Positions 17,428-25,206 of a stretch of 64,000 nucleotides of DNA are shown piece after piece. How positions within the stretch are numbered: position 1 is the first letter of the stretch; each line of letters begins with the position of its first letter. The stretch spans positions 248,001-312,000 of the forward strand of contig CAKSTW010000002.1 of assembly GCA_934501435.1 (NCBI GenBank). Direction: 5' to 3'. The translations under genes were made by a program, and so were the position numbers. The notes under the pieces were generated by a model that saw only the letters and a program-made list of their open reading frames with translations, searched no databases and was not told the DNA's origin. The DNA comes from an uncultured Eubacteriales bacterium. GTDB taxonomy: Bacteria > Bacillota > Clostridia > Oscillospirales > UBA644.

Positions 17428-17580
17428 TTAACGGACGAAAAGAGCGATAAAAAGAAGTCCCGCAACTGCAAGTCCTGCGGTTATCGCGGCGATTATTTTC
17501 GAATGCGCGGGTTCGTCCGTTTGTTTTTCGGGTTCGGGGAAAATTCCGCAGCGGTCAAGCATTTCAACGTAATATTCCAT
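17428..17580 (-). CDS. Small single-helix membrane protein (50 residues), unknown
   Basis: ATG at 17580 on the minus strand follows a strong AAAAAGGAGGG with correct spacing. The frame runs 50 codons to TAA. The peptide begins MEYYVEMLDRCGIFPEPEK, has an acidic soluble half, then a hydrophobic helix (about residues 28-49, ending ALFVR). It is too short for most gene finders. The ribosome site, clean membrane segment and lack of a competing gene make it credible. No family was recognised. It lies downstream of rsmG on the same strand. Confidence 0.7.
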   Translation of the reverse strand: MEYYVEMLDRCGIFPEPEKQTDEPAHSKIIAAITAGLAVAGLLFIALFVR

Positions 17581-17865
17581 ATATGACCCTCCTTTTTACA
17601 ACCGTATTTTACTCCGCCGCGGAAAGGAAAACTATCATACGGGAGTAAATATATTGTAAAATGGAGGTAAATTGGCTGACGGACGCGCGGGCGGCAGCGC
17701 GGCATGCCGCGAAGAGAGAGGGACCCGTAAATTATTTACGGGTCCCTCTCTCTTTTTCCGCGTCGCGGAAATTGCCGCCCGAAAGCATAAGATATGCTTT
17801 TCGGAAAACCGGACGATTTCACCGTCTGCCCGTTTTTAACAGGCAGTTTGCCGTATCAGCCGGTT
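17581..17865. other. Gap rich in palindromes between rsmG and the small membrane gene
   Basis: This stretch holds a 14-bp perfect palindrome CGCGGCATGCCGCG (17698-17711), then a 20-bp perfect hairpin, then CCGCGTCGCGG near 17759-17769 and other short inverted repeats. No convincing gene is seen; the plus-strand open frame starting near 17661 has no family likeness. Confidence 0.5.
17712..17757 (+). terminator. Very strong hairpin with T-run on the plus strand
   Basis: Twenty bases starting AAGAGAGAGGGACCC pair perfectly with the following arm across a TTA loop. Five T follow on the plus strand only. No plus-strand gene is known to end here. It may end rsmG transcription despite the missing minus-strand T-run, or end an unknown short plus-strand RNA. 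Confidence 0.7.
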
Positions 17866-18567
17866 TTATTTCAGCGGTTTTTTTGCGGGAACGCCGTTTC
17901 TTCTCGGATATTTTTCGGGAGTTGCGGCGACTTTTCTTATTATAACGATATTCCGCTCTTCGTCTCCGAAAATATTTTCGACTTTTCCGCCGAGCGTTTT
18001 TATCGCTGTTTCCGCGTCTTTTATTTCGTTTTTCGCCTCTTTTGATTTATAGGCGGCAAAAATTCCGCCGATTTTTACAAACGGCAGGCAAAGTTCCGAG
18101 AGGGGCGCGAGATTTGCGACCGCGCGCGAAACGACGACGTCAAACGTTTCCCTTTTTTCGCTCCTTGCATATTCTTCCGCGCGGACGGTCAGAATATCGG
18201 TGTTTTCAAGGCGCAGTCTTTCTTTTACGGACCTTGTGAACGCAAGTTTTTTGTCGAGGGAATCTATTAAAGTAAAGGAAATTTCAGGGAGAAAAATTGC
18301 GAGCGGAAGCCCCGGGAAACCTGCTCCCGTTCCGACGTCGAGACACTTTTGCCCCGCAGAGAAAACGTCGGTGCGGAGCGGAAGAAGGCTGTCCGCAAAA
18401 TGTTTTTTTGCAGAAAGCGCGGGGTCGGTCACCGCCGTGAGGTTGACATTTTTATTATAGTCGCAGAGCATTTCGTAAACGACCGAAAGCGACTCTGCTT
18501 TTTCTTCGGTAAAAGGGATATTTTCTTTTTTCAGCTCTTCTGAAAGCGCAGTCTTGAAATCAGCCAT
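17866..18567 (-). CDS. rsmG: 16S rRNA (guanine-527-N7)-methyltransferase RsmG
   Basis: The 233-residue SAM-dependent methyltransferase shows the family motif LDVGTGAGFPGLPLAIFLPE and the following FTLIDSLDKKLAFTRSV. VVVSRAVANLAPLSELCLP is also typical of RsmG/GidB. It makes m7G527 in the 530 loop of 16S rRNA; loss gives low-level streptomycin resistance. It is often next to mnmG or parAB near the origin, but not here. It shares a compact divergent promoter region with the lipase gene. Confidence 0.95.
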   Translation of the reverse strand: MADFKTALSEELKKENIPFTEEKAESLSVVYEMLCDYNKNVNLTAVTDPALSAKKHFADSLLPLRTDVFSAGQKCLDVGTGAGFPGLPLAIFLPEISFTLIDSLDKKLAFTRSVKERLRLENTDILTVRAEEYARSEKRETFDVVVSRAVANLAPLSELCLPFVKIGGIFAAYKSKEAKNEIKDAETAIKTLGGKVENIFGDEERNIVIIRKVAATPEKYPRRNGVPAKKPLK

Positions 18568-18596
18568 AAACGCACTCTTTTCAACGGTTTTTACTA

Positions 18597-18658
18597 ATTA
18601 TACAGTAATTTTTACGGCAAGTCAAGATATTGACAAAAGTGTGAAAAAATGGTACAAT
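18597..18658. promoter_or_regulatory. Back-to-back divergent promoters of rsmG and lipase-glpK
   Basis: Minus strand: TTGACT (18625-18620), 17 bp, TATAAT (18602-18597) for rsmG. Plus strand: TTGACA (18630-18635), 17 bp, TACAAT (18653-18658) for the lipase. The two -35 boxes are four bases apart, so polymerases may interfere. Confidence 0.85.
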
Positions 18659-18683
18659 CAAGAAAAAAGCAAGGTGTGATCTT

Positions 18684-19589
18684 ATGTATAAAAACGAATA
18701 TATAACGCTCCCCGACGGGAAGATCTGCTTTTACGCGTGGGAAGCGGAAAATCCTTTCTGCGTTCTGCAGCTTTGCCACGGAATGAGCGAGCATCTCGGC
18801 AGGTATGACGAATTCGCGTCGACGCTTGCGGCGGCGGGGATAACCGTCTGCGGAACCGACCATCCCGGACACGGCAGAAGCGACGGCGTCCGCGGCCATT
18901 TTTCCGATAAAAACGGCTGGGATTATCTTATTTCGGCAAACCTTGCCTGCGCAAAGAAAATCAGTGAGGATTACCCCGACCTTCCGAAAGCCCTGATGGG
19001 GCATTCGATGGGCTCTTTTATCGCAAGATATATCGCGGCGTATTTCCCCGACACGGCGTCCGCCTATATTTTTATGGGAACGGCAGGCAGAAATCCCGTG
19101 CTTTTCGCGGGCAAGACCCTCGCCGCCGTCAGGAGCGTTTTCGGTCACCGCCGCCGTCCCGATAACGTGATAAACAACCTATGTTTCGGGGCGTACGCAA
19201 AAGGCGTTAAAAAGTCGAGGACTTCTTTCGACTGGCTTTCAGCCGACGAAAAGGAGGTCGATAAATATATCGAAGACGAGAACTGCGGATTTCCCTTTAC
19301 CGCCGCGGGCTTTGCCGCCCTTTTCCACGGTCTCGGCAAGGTCTCGGGCAAAAAATGGGCGAAAAAACTCGATAAAAACAAGCCGTATCTTCTGCTTGCG
19401 GGAACCGACGACCCTGTCGGCAACTATTCGAAGGGCGTTGTCGAGGTCTACGGCAATATGTGCTTTGCGGGCGTTAAAGACGTCGACATAAAACTTTATG
19501 AGGGCGGCAGACACGAGACCTTGAACGACGTTATGAGAAAAGAAGTCACCGCCGACGTAATTGAATTTCTCGGCAAAAAAATGAGGTAG
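18684..19589 (+). CDS. Alpha/beta hydrolase, monoacylglycerol lipase-like
   Basis: The 301-residue serine hydrolase has an oxyanion segment LCHGMSEHLGRYDEFA, the DHPGHGRSDG strand-loop, the nucleophile elbow GHSMGS (Ser108), Asp242 or Asp243 in LLAGTDDPVG, and His277 in GGRHETLND. No signal peptide is present, so it acts in the cytoplasm. The pattern matches monoacylglycerol lipases and lysophospholipases. The gene lies 3 bp upstream of glycerol kinase, which supports a role in releasing glycerol from lipid for phosphorylation. The exact substrate is inferred. Confidence 0.85.
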   Translation: MYKNEYITLPDGKICFYAWEAENPFCVLQLCHGMSEHLGRYDEFASTLAAAGITVCGTDHPGHGRSDGVRGHFSDKNGWDYLISANLACAKKISEDYPDLPKALMGHSMGSFIARYIAAYFPDTASAYIFMGTAGRNPVLFAGKTLAAVRSVFGHRRRPDNVINNLCFGAYAKGVKKSRTSFDWLSADEKEVDKYIEDENCGFPFTAAGFAALFHGLGKVSGKKWAKKLDKNKPYLLLAGTDDPVGNYSKGVVEVYGNMCFAGVKDVDIKLYEGGRHETLNDVMRKEVTADVIEFLGKKMR

Positions 19590-19592
19590 AAT

Positions 19593-21080
19593 ATGAAAAA
19601 ATACGTGATCGCCCTCGACCAGGGAACGACTTCGTCGCGCGCCGTTGTTTTCGACGCGGATATGGAGATAATCGGCAAGGCTCAAAGGGAATTCAGACAG
19701 ATATATCCGAAAGCGGGCTATGTCGAACACGACCCCGAAGAAATTTACTTTACCCAGAAGAGCGTTCTTGAAGAAGTCGTTATGAAAACGGGCATTTCCG
19801 CCGATGAAATTTCAGCGATAGGAATTACAAATCAGCGCGAAACGACGGTCGTCTGGGATAAAAACACCGGAAAACCCGTCTATAACGCGATAGTGTGGCA
19901 GTGCAGACGGACAAGCGACCTTTGCGACGAAATAAAGAAGTCGGAGATGAATTTTTACATAAGGGAAAATACCGGGCTTGTCACCGACGCGTATTTTTCC
20001 GCGACTAAAATCAAATGGATACTTGATAACGTCCCCGACGCGAGACGGCGCGCCGAGGCGGGCGAACTGCTGTTCGGAACGATCGACTGCTGGCTTCTGT
20101 GGCGCTTTTCGAAAAGAAAAGTCCATGCGACCGACGAAACGAACGCTTCGCGGACAATGCTTTACAATATAAAAACGCACGAATGGGACGAAACTTTGCT
20201 CTCCTATTTCGATATCCCGAAAGCGATGCTTCCGGAAGTAAAACAGTCGGGCGACTTTTTCGGAGAGGCGCTCGTCGACGGAAAAACGGTTCCGATAACG
20301 GGAATTGCGGGAGACCAGCAGGCGTCGCTTTTCGGGCAGAGCTGCTTTGAAGAGGGAGACGTCAAAAACACTTACGGAACGGGCTGTTTTCTTTTAATGA
20401 ACGTCGGGGAAAAATTCAGGATCCCCGGTAACGGGCTCATAACGACCGTTGCGGCGGAAATGAAAGGCAGACACTCTTACGCCGTCGAAGGCAGCGTTTT
20501 TACGGGCGGCGCGGTCGTCCAGTGGCTCAGAGACGAAATGCAGCTTATCTTAAACGCCTCCGACAGCGAGGACGCGGCTTTGTCCGTAAAGGATACGGGC
20601 GGCGTGGTTCTTGTCCCCGCTTTTACGGGGCTCGGCGCGCCTTATTGGGATATGTATTCGCGCGGAACGGTCGTCGGAATTACGAGAGGAACGAATAAAA
20701 ACCATATTGTCAGAGCGGCGCTTGAGGCGATAGCATATCAGTCGCAGGACGTCCTTGCCTGCCTTTCCGCCGAAACCGGAAAACGCGCCGGAAAACTCAA
20801 AGTTGACGGGGGCGCGGCGGCAAACGGATTTCTGATGCAGTTTCAGGCGGATATTTCGGGGGTCGATATAGTCCGTCCGAAGATAATAGAGACGACGGCG
20901 CTCGGAGCGGCGACCCTTGCGGGGCTTACCGTCGGGTTTTATCCCGACAAGTCGGAAATAGCCGAAATGCAGAAGACCGACCGTATTTTCAAGCCGCAAA
21001 TGTCGAAAAAAGAGGCAGCCGAAAAACTCGGGACGTGGCATAAAGCCGTGAAAAGAGCGTCAGGCTGGCTTTCTGAATAG
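19593..21080 (+). CDS. glpK: Glycerol kinase
   Basis: The 495-residue FGGY-family kinase begins with the nucleotide motif ALDQGTTSSRAVVFD. GITNQRETTVVWDKNTGKP lies in the substrate domain and GIAGDQQASLFGQSCF in the hinge. Length and motifs are those of GlpK. It makes sn-glycerol 3-phosphate from glycerol and ATP. It is coupled to the lipase upstream (3 bp). A three-gene module likely to oxidise glycerol 3-phosphate lies at 50.6-53.7 kb, so the pathway is split. Confidence 0.96.
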   Translation: MKKYVIALDQGTTSSRAVVFDADMEIIGKAQREFRQIYPKAGYVEHDPEEIYFTQKSVLEEVVMKTGISADEISAIGITNQRETTVVWDKNTGKPVYNAIVWQCRRTSDLCDEIKKSEMNFYIRENTGLVTDAYFSATKIKWILDNVPDARRRAEAGELLFGTIDCWLLWRFSKRKVHATDETNASRTMLYNIKTHEWDETLLSYFDIPKAMLPEVKQSGDFFGEALVDGKTVPITGIAGDQQASLFGQSCFEEGDVKNTYGTGCFLLMNVGEKFRIPGNGLITTVAAEMKGRHSYAVEGSVFTGGAVVQWLRDEMQLILNASDSEDAALSVKDTGGVVLVPAFTGLGAPYWDMYSRGTVVGITRGTNKNHIVRAALEAIAYQSQDVLACLSAETGKRAGKLKVDGGAAANGFLMQFQADISGVDIVRPKIIETTALGAATLAGLTVGFYPDKSEIAEMQKTDRIFKPQMSKKEAAEKLGTWHKAVKRASGWLSE

Positions 21081-21086
21081 GTTTTT

Positions 21087-21113
21087 GCCCGTGGAAACAC
21101 GGGCATTGTTTTT
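21087..21113 (+). terminator. Terminator after glpK
   Basis: GCCCGTG-GAAA-CACGGGC followed by ATTGTTTTT. Confidence 0.85.
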
Positions 21114-21162
21114 GCAGCGGAAATCCGTATCGAAAAAAAATTCAAATATGCCGAAAAAACTA

Positions 21163-21191
21163 TTGCAATCGGCAGAAAAATAATGTATAAT
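21163..21191 (+). promoter_or_regulatory. Promoter of the TetR-family gene
   Basis: TTGCAA (21163-21168), 17 bp and TATAAT (21186-21191), directly followed by a palindromic operator. Confidence 0.85.
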
Positions 21192-21193
21192 GT

Positions 21194-21215
21194 GAATGTA
21201 ATCACAATTACATTC
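21194..21215. promoter_or_regulatory. Palindromic TetR-type operator
   Basis: GAATGTAAT-CACA-ATTACATTC is a perfect 9-bp inverted repeat covering the predicted transcription start. Its position and the TetR gene that follows argue for negative autoregulation. Confidence 0.8.
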
Positions 21216-21231
21216 CGAGAAGAGGAAAAAA

Positions 21232-21912
21232 ATGGCAAAAAGAGGAATTCAGCCGAGCGGTATACAGACGAGAAAGAAAATGCTCCATGCCGCGGTCATA
21301 TCGTTTCTTGAGAAAGGGTATCAGAATACGACGATAGCGGAAATATCAAGAGCCGCGGGAATGGCGACGAGCGCGTTTTTCAGGGCGTATTCCGACAAGG
21401 AAGCGGTGCTTCTGGAACTTGTCAAAATAATGTTCGGAAGTCAGTTCTCGCTTGCCGAAAAACTGATAAACACCGAAGACCCCGTAATGCTTTACGCGGC
21501 GGAAACTTCTTTGCAGGTCTGCATTGCCGAAACGAGCGAGGCGCTGCGGGACCTTTACGTCACGGCGTATTCTCTGCCGTCGACGTCGGAATTTATCTAC
21601 CGCAGCACGGCGATGAAACTTGAAAAAATATTTGCGGAATATCTTCCCGACGCGGTATCGAAGGATTTTTACGAACTCGATATCGCGACTTCGGGGATAG
21701 TCCGCGGCTATATGCAGAGAAAAAGCGATTTTTATTTTACCGTCGAAAACAAAATTTCAAGACTGCTCAATTGCTGTCTGAAAATCTACAACGTCCCCGA
21801 ATCCAAAGTAAAGGAAGCGCTGGAACTTGTGCGAGCCCTCGATCTTGAAACTATCGCAAAGGAAATAGTCGCGGAAACGGTCAGGGCGTCCGAAGAAGGA
21901 ACTTTGCTCTGA
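21232..21912 (+). CDS. TetR/AcrR family transcriptional regulator
   Basis: The 226-residue protein has an N-terminal helix-turn-helix (residues about 13-60: TRKKMLHAAVISFLEKGYQN then TTIAEISRAAGMATSAFFRA) and a helical ligand-binding C-terminal domain without recognisable ligand motifs. It should bind the perfect palindrome at its own promoter. The next gene, 46 bp downstream on the same strand with no terminator between, encodes a surface protein and is probably controlled by the same promoter. The inducer is unknown. Confidence 0.9.
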   Translation: MAKRGIQPSGIQTRKKMLHAAVISFLEKGYQNTTIAEISRAAGMATSAFFRAYSDKEAVLLELVKIMFGSQFSLAEKLINTEDPVMLYAAETSLQVCIAETSEALRDLYVTAYSLPSTSEFIYRSTAMKLEKIFAEYLPDAVSKDFYELDIATSGIVRGYMQRKSDFYFTVENKISRLLNCCLKIYNVPESKVKEALELVRALDLETIAKEIVAETVRASEEGTLL

Positions 21913-21958
21913 AAAGAGCGGCTTTTCATATAAAAACAAAAATTTCGGAGGTAATTCA

Positions 21959-23836
21959 ATGAAAAAACTGGCGACTGCAACAGCGATAATTCTTATTCTG
22001 TCTCTCGTCCTCACTTCCCTTACGGCTTTTGCCGCACCCGCGACATATTCCGATTATTCGGATATCATAAACGCGGCTGCCGCGGCGGCGGAGGGGGATA
22101 CCGTTGAGATAGTATGCTCCGGCAACTTGATTTACGAATATGAATCTATTGTAATTCCCGAGGGCGTGACCCTCAAACTTTCGGCGGCTGCCGAGGGCTC
22201 GACTTTCGACACTTTGACTGTCGACGGAAAAGGAAAACTCGAACTTGATACGGCAAATCTTACCGTCACCGAAACAGTCATTATCGGCGGCGAACTTGAT
22301 GCGACGATAAACGGCGATGTCGGCAACCTCAACGTTATTGGCGAAGCGAAAGTGACCGTAAACGGAAATGTCAAACCCGGAGTGAGAAACATTGATTTTA
22401 ACAGCGGCGAAATGACATATTTCGGAACAGAACCGGGTCTTTTCGCTGCCGATTCTGCGAAAGTCACCGTCAACGGCGACGTTTTCGGAACCGATATCAC
22501 TCTTACGGTAAGCGGCGAACCGCAATCATATATGACTTTCACCGGCAGCGACGGCATTTCGACCGAAAAGAAGGCAATTATAAATATTACGGGAAATGTT
22601 TCGGGCGGAATGTTGACCGTCAGATATGCGGACGGCTTTGTTCTTCCCGAGAATCTCGGTTTTTATATCATGGCCGGCGACGGAATATCGGCAAACCTTA
22701 TCGGCGGTAAACTTACCGTAGGCGGAAACGTTACCGGAGGAAAGGCGGTCTCCGTCTGTGCGGCGTACGGCGGCGCGGGTCTTTATGCAGGGTCTTCCTC
22801 CGTTATTAAAATTGCCGGCGACCTTTTCGGCGGCGACAGCGTAAGCGAAGACGGCGAAGGAGGCGCGGGCTTTACTCTTGTCAATGCGATAAACGGTGAC
22901 GAAATTTCCGACGGCGATGAAGCGCCGGGACTCCCGAAAGGAGATATTTACGTTGCGGGAACCGTAACGAGCGGAAAATGCGCAAACGGAAAAGACGGAG
23001 CGGTCTTTCTTCCCGAGGGATTTTTCTTCGGCAGGATAGACGATAACGTTGCGGCGGAAATGACCGACGACGAATTCCTTTCTCTGTATGCGATGTCTTT
23101 CTTTATTTTCATGTCCGCCGGAATGAAGACCGAACTCGGAATATCTTTCTCCGATTATATGAACAAACTTTCCGTAATGCTTGACGATGTTTGGGCTATT
23201 ATGGTCGAACACCTCGGCGAAGAGATAAATTACAGTTCCGACGAACTTACCAGGGCTATGAGAGAAGCGACGGAAGAAACCAAGACGGAAATGAAACGCA
23301 AAGTTGCTGCCCGTATGAATCTCTTTACCGAAACCTATCTTGCAAACCTGAACGCCGAAACCGACGTGAACTGCCTTGTCTCCGTATGGGCGCTTTCGAA
23401 AAACGGTCAGATGTTCTCTCCCTCTTATATGAAGGAAACCGGCAGAAAGATAGTTTATTATATAAACAGAATCGCGGCCTGCGAAAACGGCTCTCTTGCG
23501 GTCGACGTCCCTGCGGCAAGAGCGGGCGAAACCGTTACCGTTACCCCCGCAGCGGCGAACGGCTATAAAGTTTCGAAAGTCTTCCTCGGCGAAGGCGAGA
23601 TAATCCCCGAAAACGGAAAATACTCCTTTGTCGTTGAGGACGGCGGCGCAATTCTCCTTTCGGCGGAATTCGTTACCGAAACTTCGGGCGGCGGAACTTC
23701 AGGCGGCGGAACTTCGGGCGGAAACACAACGCCGTCGAACCCGAACACCGCGGACGGCATGACCGCCGTATGGGCAACTTTGCTTGCGGTCTCCGCAGCG
23801 GCTCTTCTCTTTATGAGAAAGAAAATAACCGGATAA
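21959..23836 (+). CDS. Large secreted surface protein with C-terminal anchor signal
   Basis: The 625-residue protein has a Sec signal peptide (about residues 1-26, ending TAFAAPA). Repeated short strands of the type VTVNGNV / INGDVGNLNV / LTVGGNVTGG resemble a beta-solenoid over about residues 50-340. A helical middle follows (about 360-500), then a small beta domain, a flexible linker with repeats of SGGGT, and a C-terminal NPNTAD, hydrophobic helix and MRKK tail. NPNTA resembles a class B/D sortase signal, and a class B sortase lies at 37.8 kb. The function is unknown; adhesion or cell-wall binding is possible. Confidence 0.72.
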   Translation: MKKLATATAIILILSLVLTSLTAFAAPATYSDYSDIINAAAAAAEGDTVEIVCSGNLIYEYESIVIPEGVTLKLSAAAEGSTFDTLTVDGKGKLELDTANLTVTETVIIGGELDATINGDVGNLNVIGEAKVTVNGNVKPGVRNIDFNSGEMTYFGTEPGLFAADSAKVTVNGDVFGTDITLTVSGEPQSYMTFTGSDGISTEKKAIINITGNVSGGMLTVRYADGFVLPENLGFYIMAGDGISANLIGGKLTVGGNVTGGKAVSVCAAYGGAGLYAGSSSVIKIAGDLFGGDSVSEDGEGGAGFTLVNAINGDEISDGDEAPGLPKGDIYVAGTVTSGKCANGKDGAVFLPEGFFFGRIDDNVAAEMTDDEFLSLYAMSFFIFMSAGMKTELGISFSDYMNKLSVMLDDVWAIMVEHLGEEINYSSDELTRAMREATEETKTEMKRKVAARMNLFTETYLANLNAETDVNCLVSVWALSKNGQMFSPSYMKETGRKIVYYINRIAACENGSLAVDVPAARAGETVTVTPAAANGYKVSKVFLGEGEIIPENGKYSFVVEDGGAILLSAEFVTETSGGGTSGGGTSGGNTTPSNPNTADGMTAVWATLLAVSAAALLFMRKKITG

Positions 23837-23866
23837 TTCGTTTTTACTTTTGTCCTTTGTTTGAGT

Positions 23867-23893
23867 AAAAGGCGGCATTTAATGCCGCCTTTT
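23867..23893 (+). terminator. Terminator after the surface protein gene
   Basis: AAAAGGCGGCAT-TTA-ATGCCGCCTTTT, a symmetric hairpin with T-run. Confidence 0.88.
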
Positions 23894-23961
23894 ATCTGTC
23901 TGAAACGGGGGGGTGGAATTTCCCGTATTTTTATGCTATACTTATTTAAGAGGTGGAAAGA

Positions 23962-24987
23962 ATGGATTATTTCGAATGTATAAAAAACGCAAGGGACAAA
24001 GTGGGTAAATACTGCAAAGCGTGCGAAGAATGTAACGGCAGAGCCTGCAGAAACAGACTTCCCGGACCGGGCGCCAAAGGCGTCGGGGACGTCGCAATAA
24101 GAAATTACGACAAATGGAAAGAAATACGGCTTCTTATGGACACGGTCGCAAAAGAGGAAGAAATCGACACTTCGACGGAACTTTTCGGAAAAACTTTTGC
24201 TTATCCGTTTTTCGCGGGACCCGTCGGCGCGGTAAAACTGCACTACGGAGACTGTCTCGACGATATTATGTATAACGATATTTTAGTTCCGGCGTGCGCC
24301 GAAAAGGGGATCGTCGCTTTTACGGGCGACGGGGTCGATCCTGCGGTAATGACGGCGGCGACCGAAGCGATAAGGAAAAACGGCGGTGTGGGAATTCCGA
24401 CCGTAAAACCGTGGGATAAAGAAACGCTTTGCAAAAAACTTGCCGAAGTGAAAAAGTCGGGCGCTTTCGCCGTCGCAATGGACGTAGACGCCGCGGGGCT
24501 TCCGTTTTTGCAGGGCAGAATTCCGCCCGCAGGCAGAAAAACGGTCGAAGAACTCCGGGAAATCGCAAAAGCGGCGGAAGTGCCGTTTATCATAAAGGGC
24601 GTTATGTCGGTAAAAGGCGCGCTTAAAGCAAAAGAGGCTGGCGCTGCCGCGATCGTCGTTTCAAATCACGGCGGAAGAGTGCTTGACGGCTGCGCGGCGA
24701 CCGCCGAAGTCCTTGAGGATATTGTTTCGGCTGTCGGCAGTTCGATGAAAATTCTCGTCGACGGCGGACTCCGCAGCGGAACGGACGTCTTTAAGGCGCT
24801 TGCCTTGGGGGCTGACGGCGTGCTTATCGCGCGTCCGTTCGTTACGGTCGTTTACGGCGGCGGCAAAGAGGGCGTTGCCGCTTATATTGATAAAATAGGC
24901 GCGGAGCTGCGCGACGCGATGAAGATGTGCGGAGTTTCGAAAGTGTCGGAAATCACCCGCGACTGCGTTCTTGCTCCGAAAAGGTGA
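23962..24987 (+). CDS. FMN-dependent alpha-hydroxy acid oxidoreductase with Cys-rich N-terminus
   Basis: The 341-residue TIM-barrel flavoprotein has the family active-site motif IVVSNHGGRVLDG, with the catalytic His, and the phosphate-binding ILVDGGLRSGTDVFKALALGAD. Relatives oxidise lactate, glycolate or similar 2-hydroxy acids. The N-terminus adds YCKACEECNGRACRN, four cysteines not found in classical lactate oxidases; an electron-relay or metal site is possible. ATG 23962 is preferred over GTG 23953 because AGAGGTGG is spaced correctly for it. TATACT at 23936-23941 is the likely -10. The gene is monocistronic. Confidence 0.88.
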   Translation: MDYFECIKNARDKVGKYCKACEECNGRACRNRLPGPGAKGVGDVAIRNYDKWKEIRLLMDTVAKEEEIDTSTELFGKTFAYPFFAGPVGAVKLHYGDCLDDIMYNDILVPACAEKGIVAFTGDGVDPAVMTAATEAIRKNGGVGIPTVKPWDKETLCKKLAEVKKSGAFAVAMDVDAAGLPFLQGRIPPAGRKTVEELREIAKAAEVPFIIKGVMSVKGALKAKEAGAAAIVVSNHGGRVLDGCAATAEVLEDIVSAVGSSMKILVDGGLRSGTDVFKALALGADGVLIARPFVTVVYGGGKEGVAAYIDKIGAELRDAMKMCGVSKVSEITRDCVLAPKR

Positions 24988-25011
24988 TGTGGGACAGACT
25001 AATTCAATTAT

Positions 25012-25044
25012 AAACGGGGGCTGTAATTTTACAGCCCCCGTTTT
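25012..25044. terminator. Bidirectional terminator
   Basis: AAACGGGGGCTGTAA / TTACAGCCCCCGTTT, a 15-bp perfect stem between the FMN oxidoreductase (+) and the two-component system (-). Confidence 0.88.
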
Positions 25045-25137
25045 GCGGTTAAAATATTCGTGTTAAAGAAAATGTCGGCGTTTGTATCAGAGGAAAGAAA
25101 AAATAAATTTTTTCTTTTCTCAATATGCGAACCGCCC

Positions 25138-25184
25138 CAAAAAAGACCCTATGTCCCCGGACAAAACGGCCCGGTGTTCAGGGT
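25138..25184 (-). terminator. Terminator of the two-component operon
   Basis: On the minus strand ACCCT...CCGG...CCGG...AGGGT forms an interrupted stem followed by C and six T. Confidence 0.6.
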
Positions 25185-25206
25185 TTTGCCGCAGGAAAGC
25201 AGGCGA

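Noticed and set aside
17661..17945. Plus-strand frame of 94 codons beginning in the palindromic gap.
   Set aside because: It runs through the 20-bp hairpin and into rsmG antisense; no ribosome site at proper distance and no likeness to a family.
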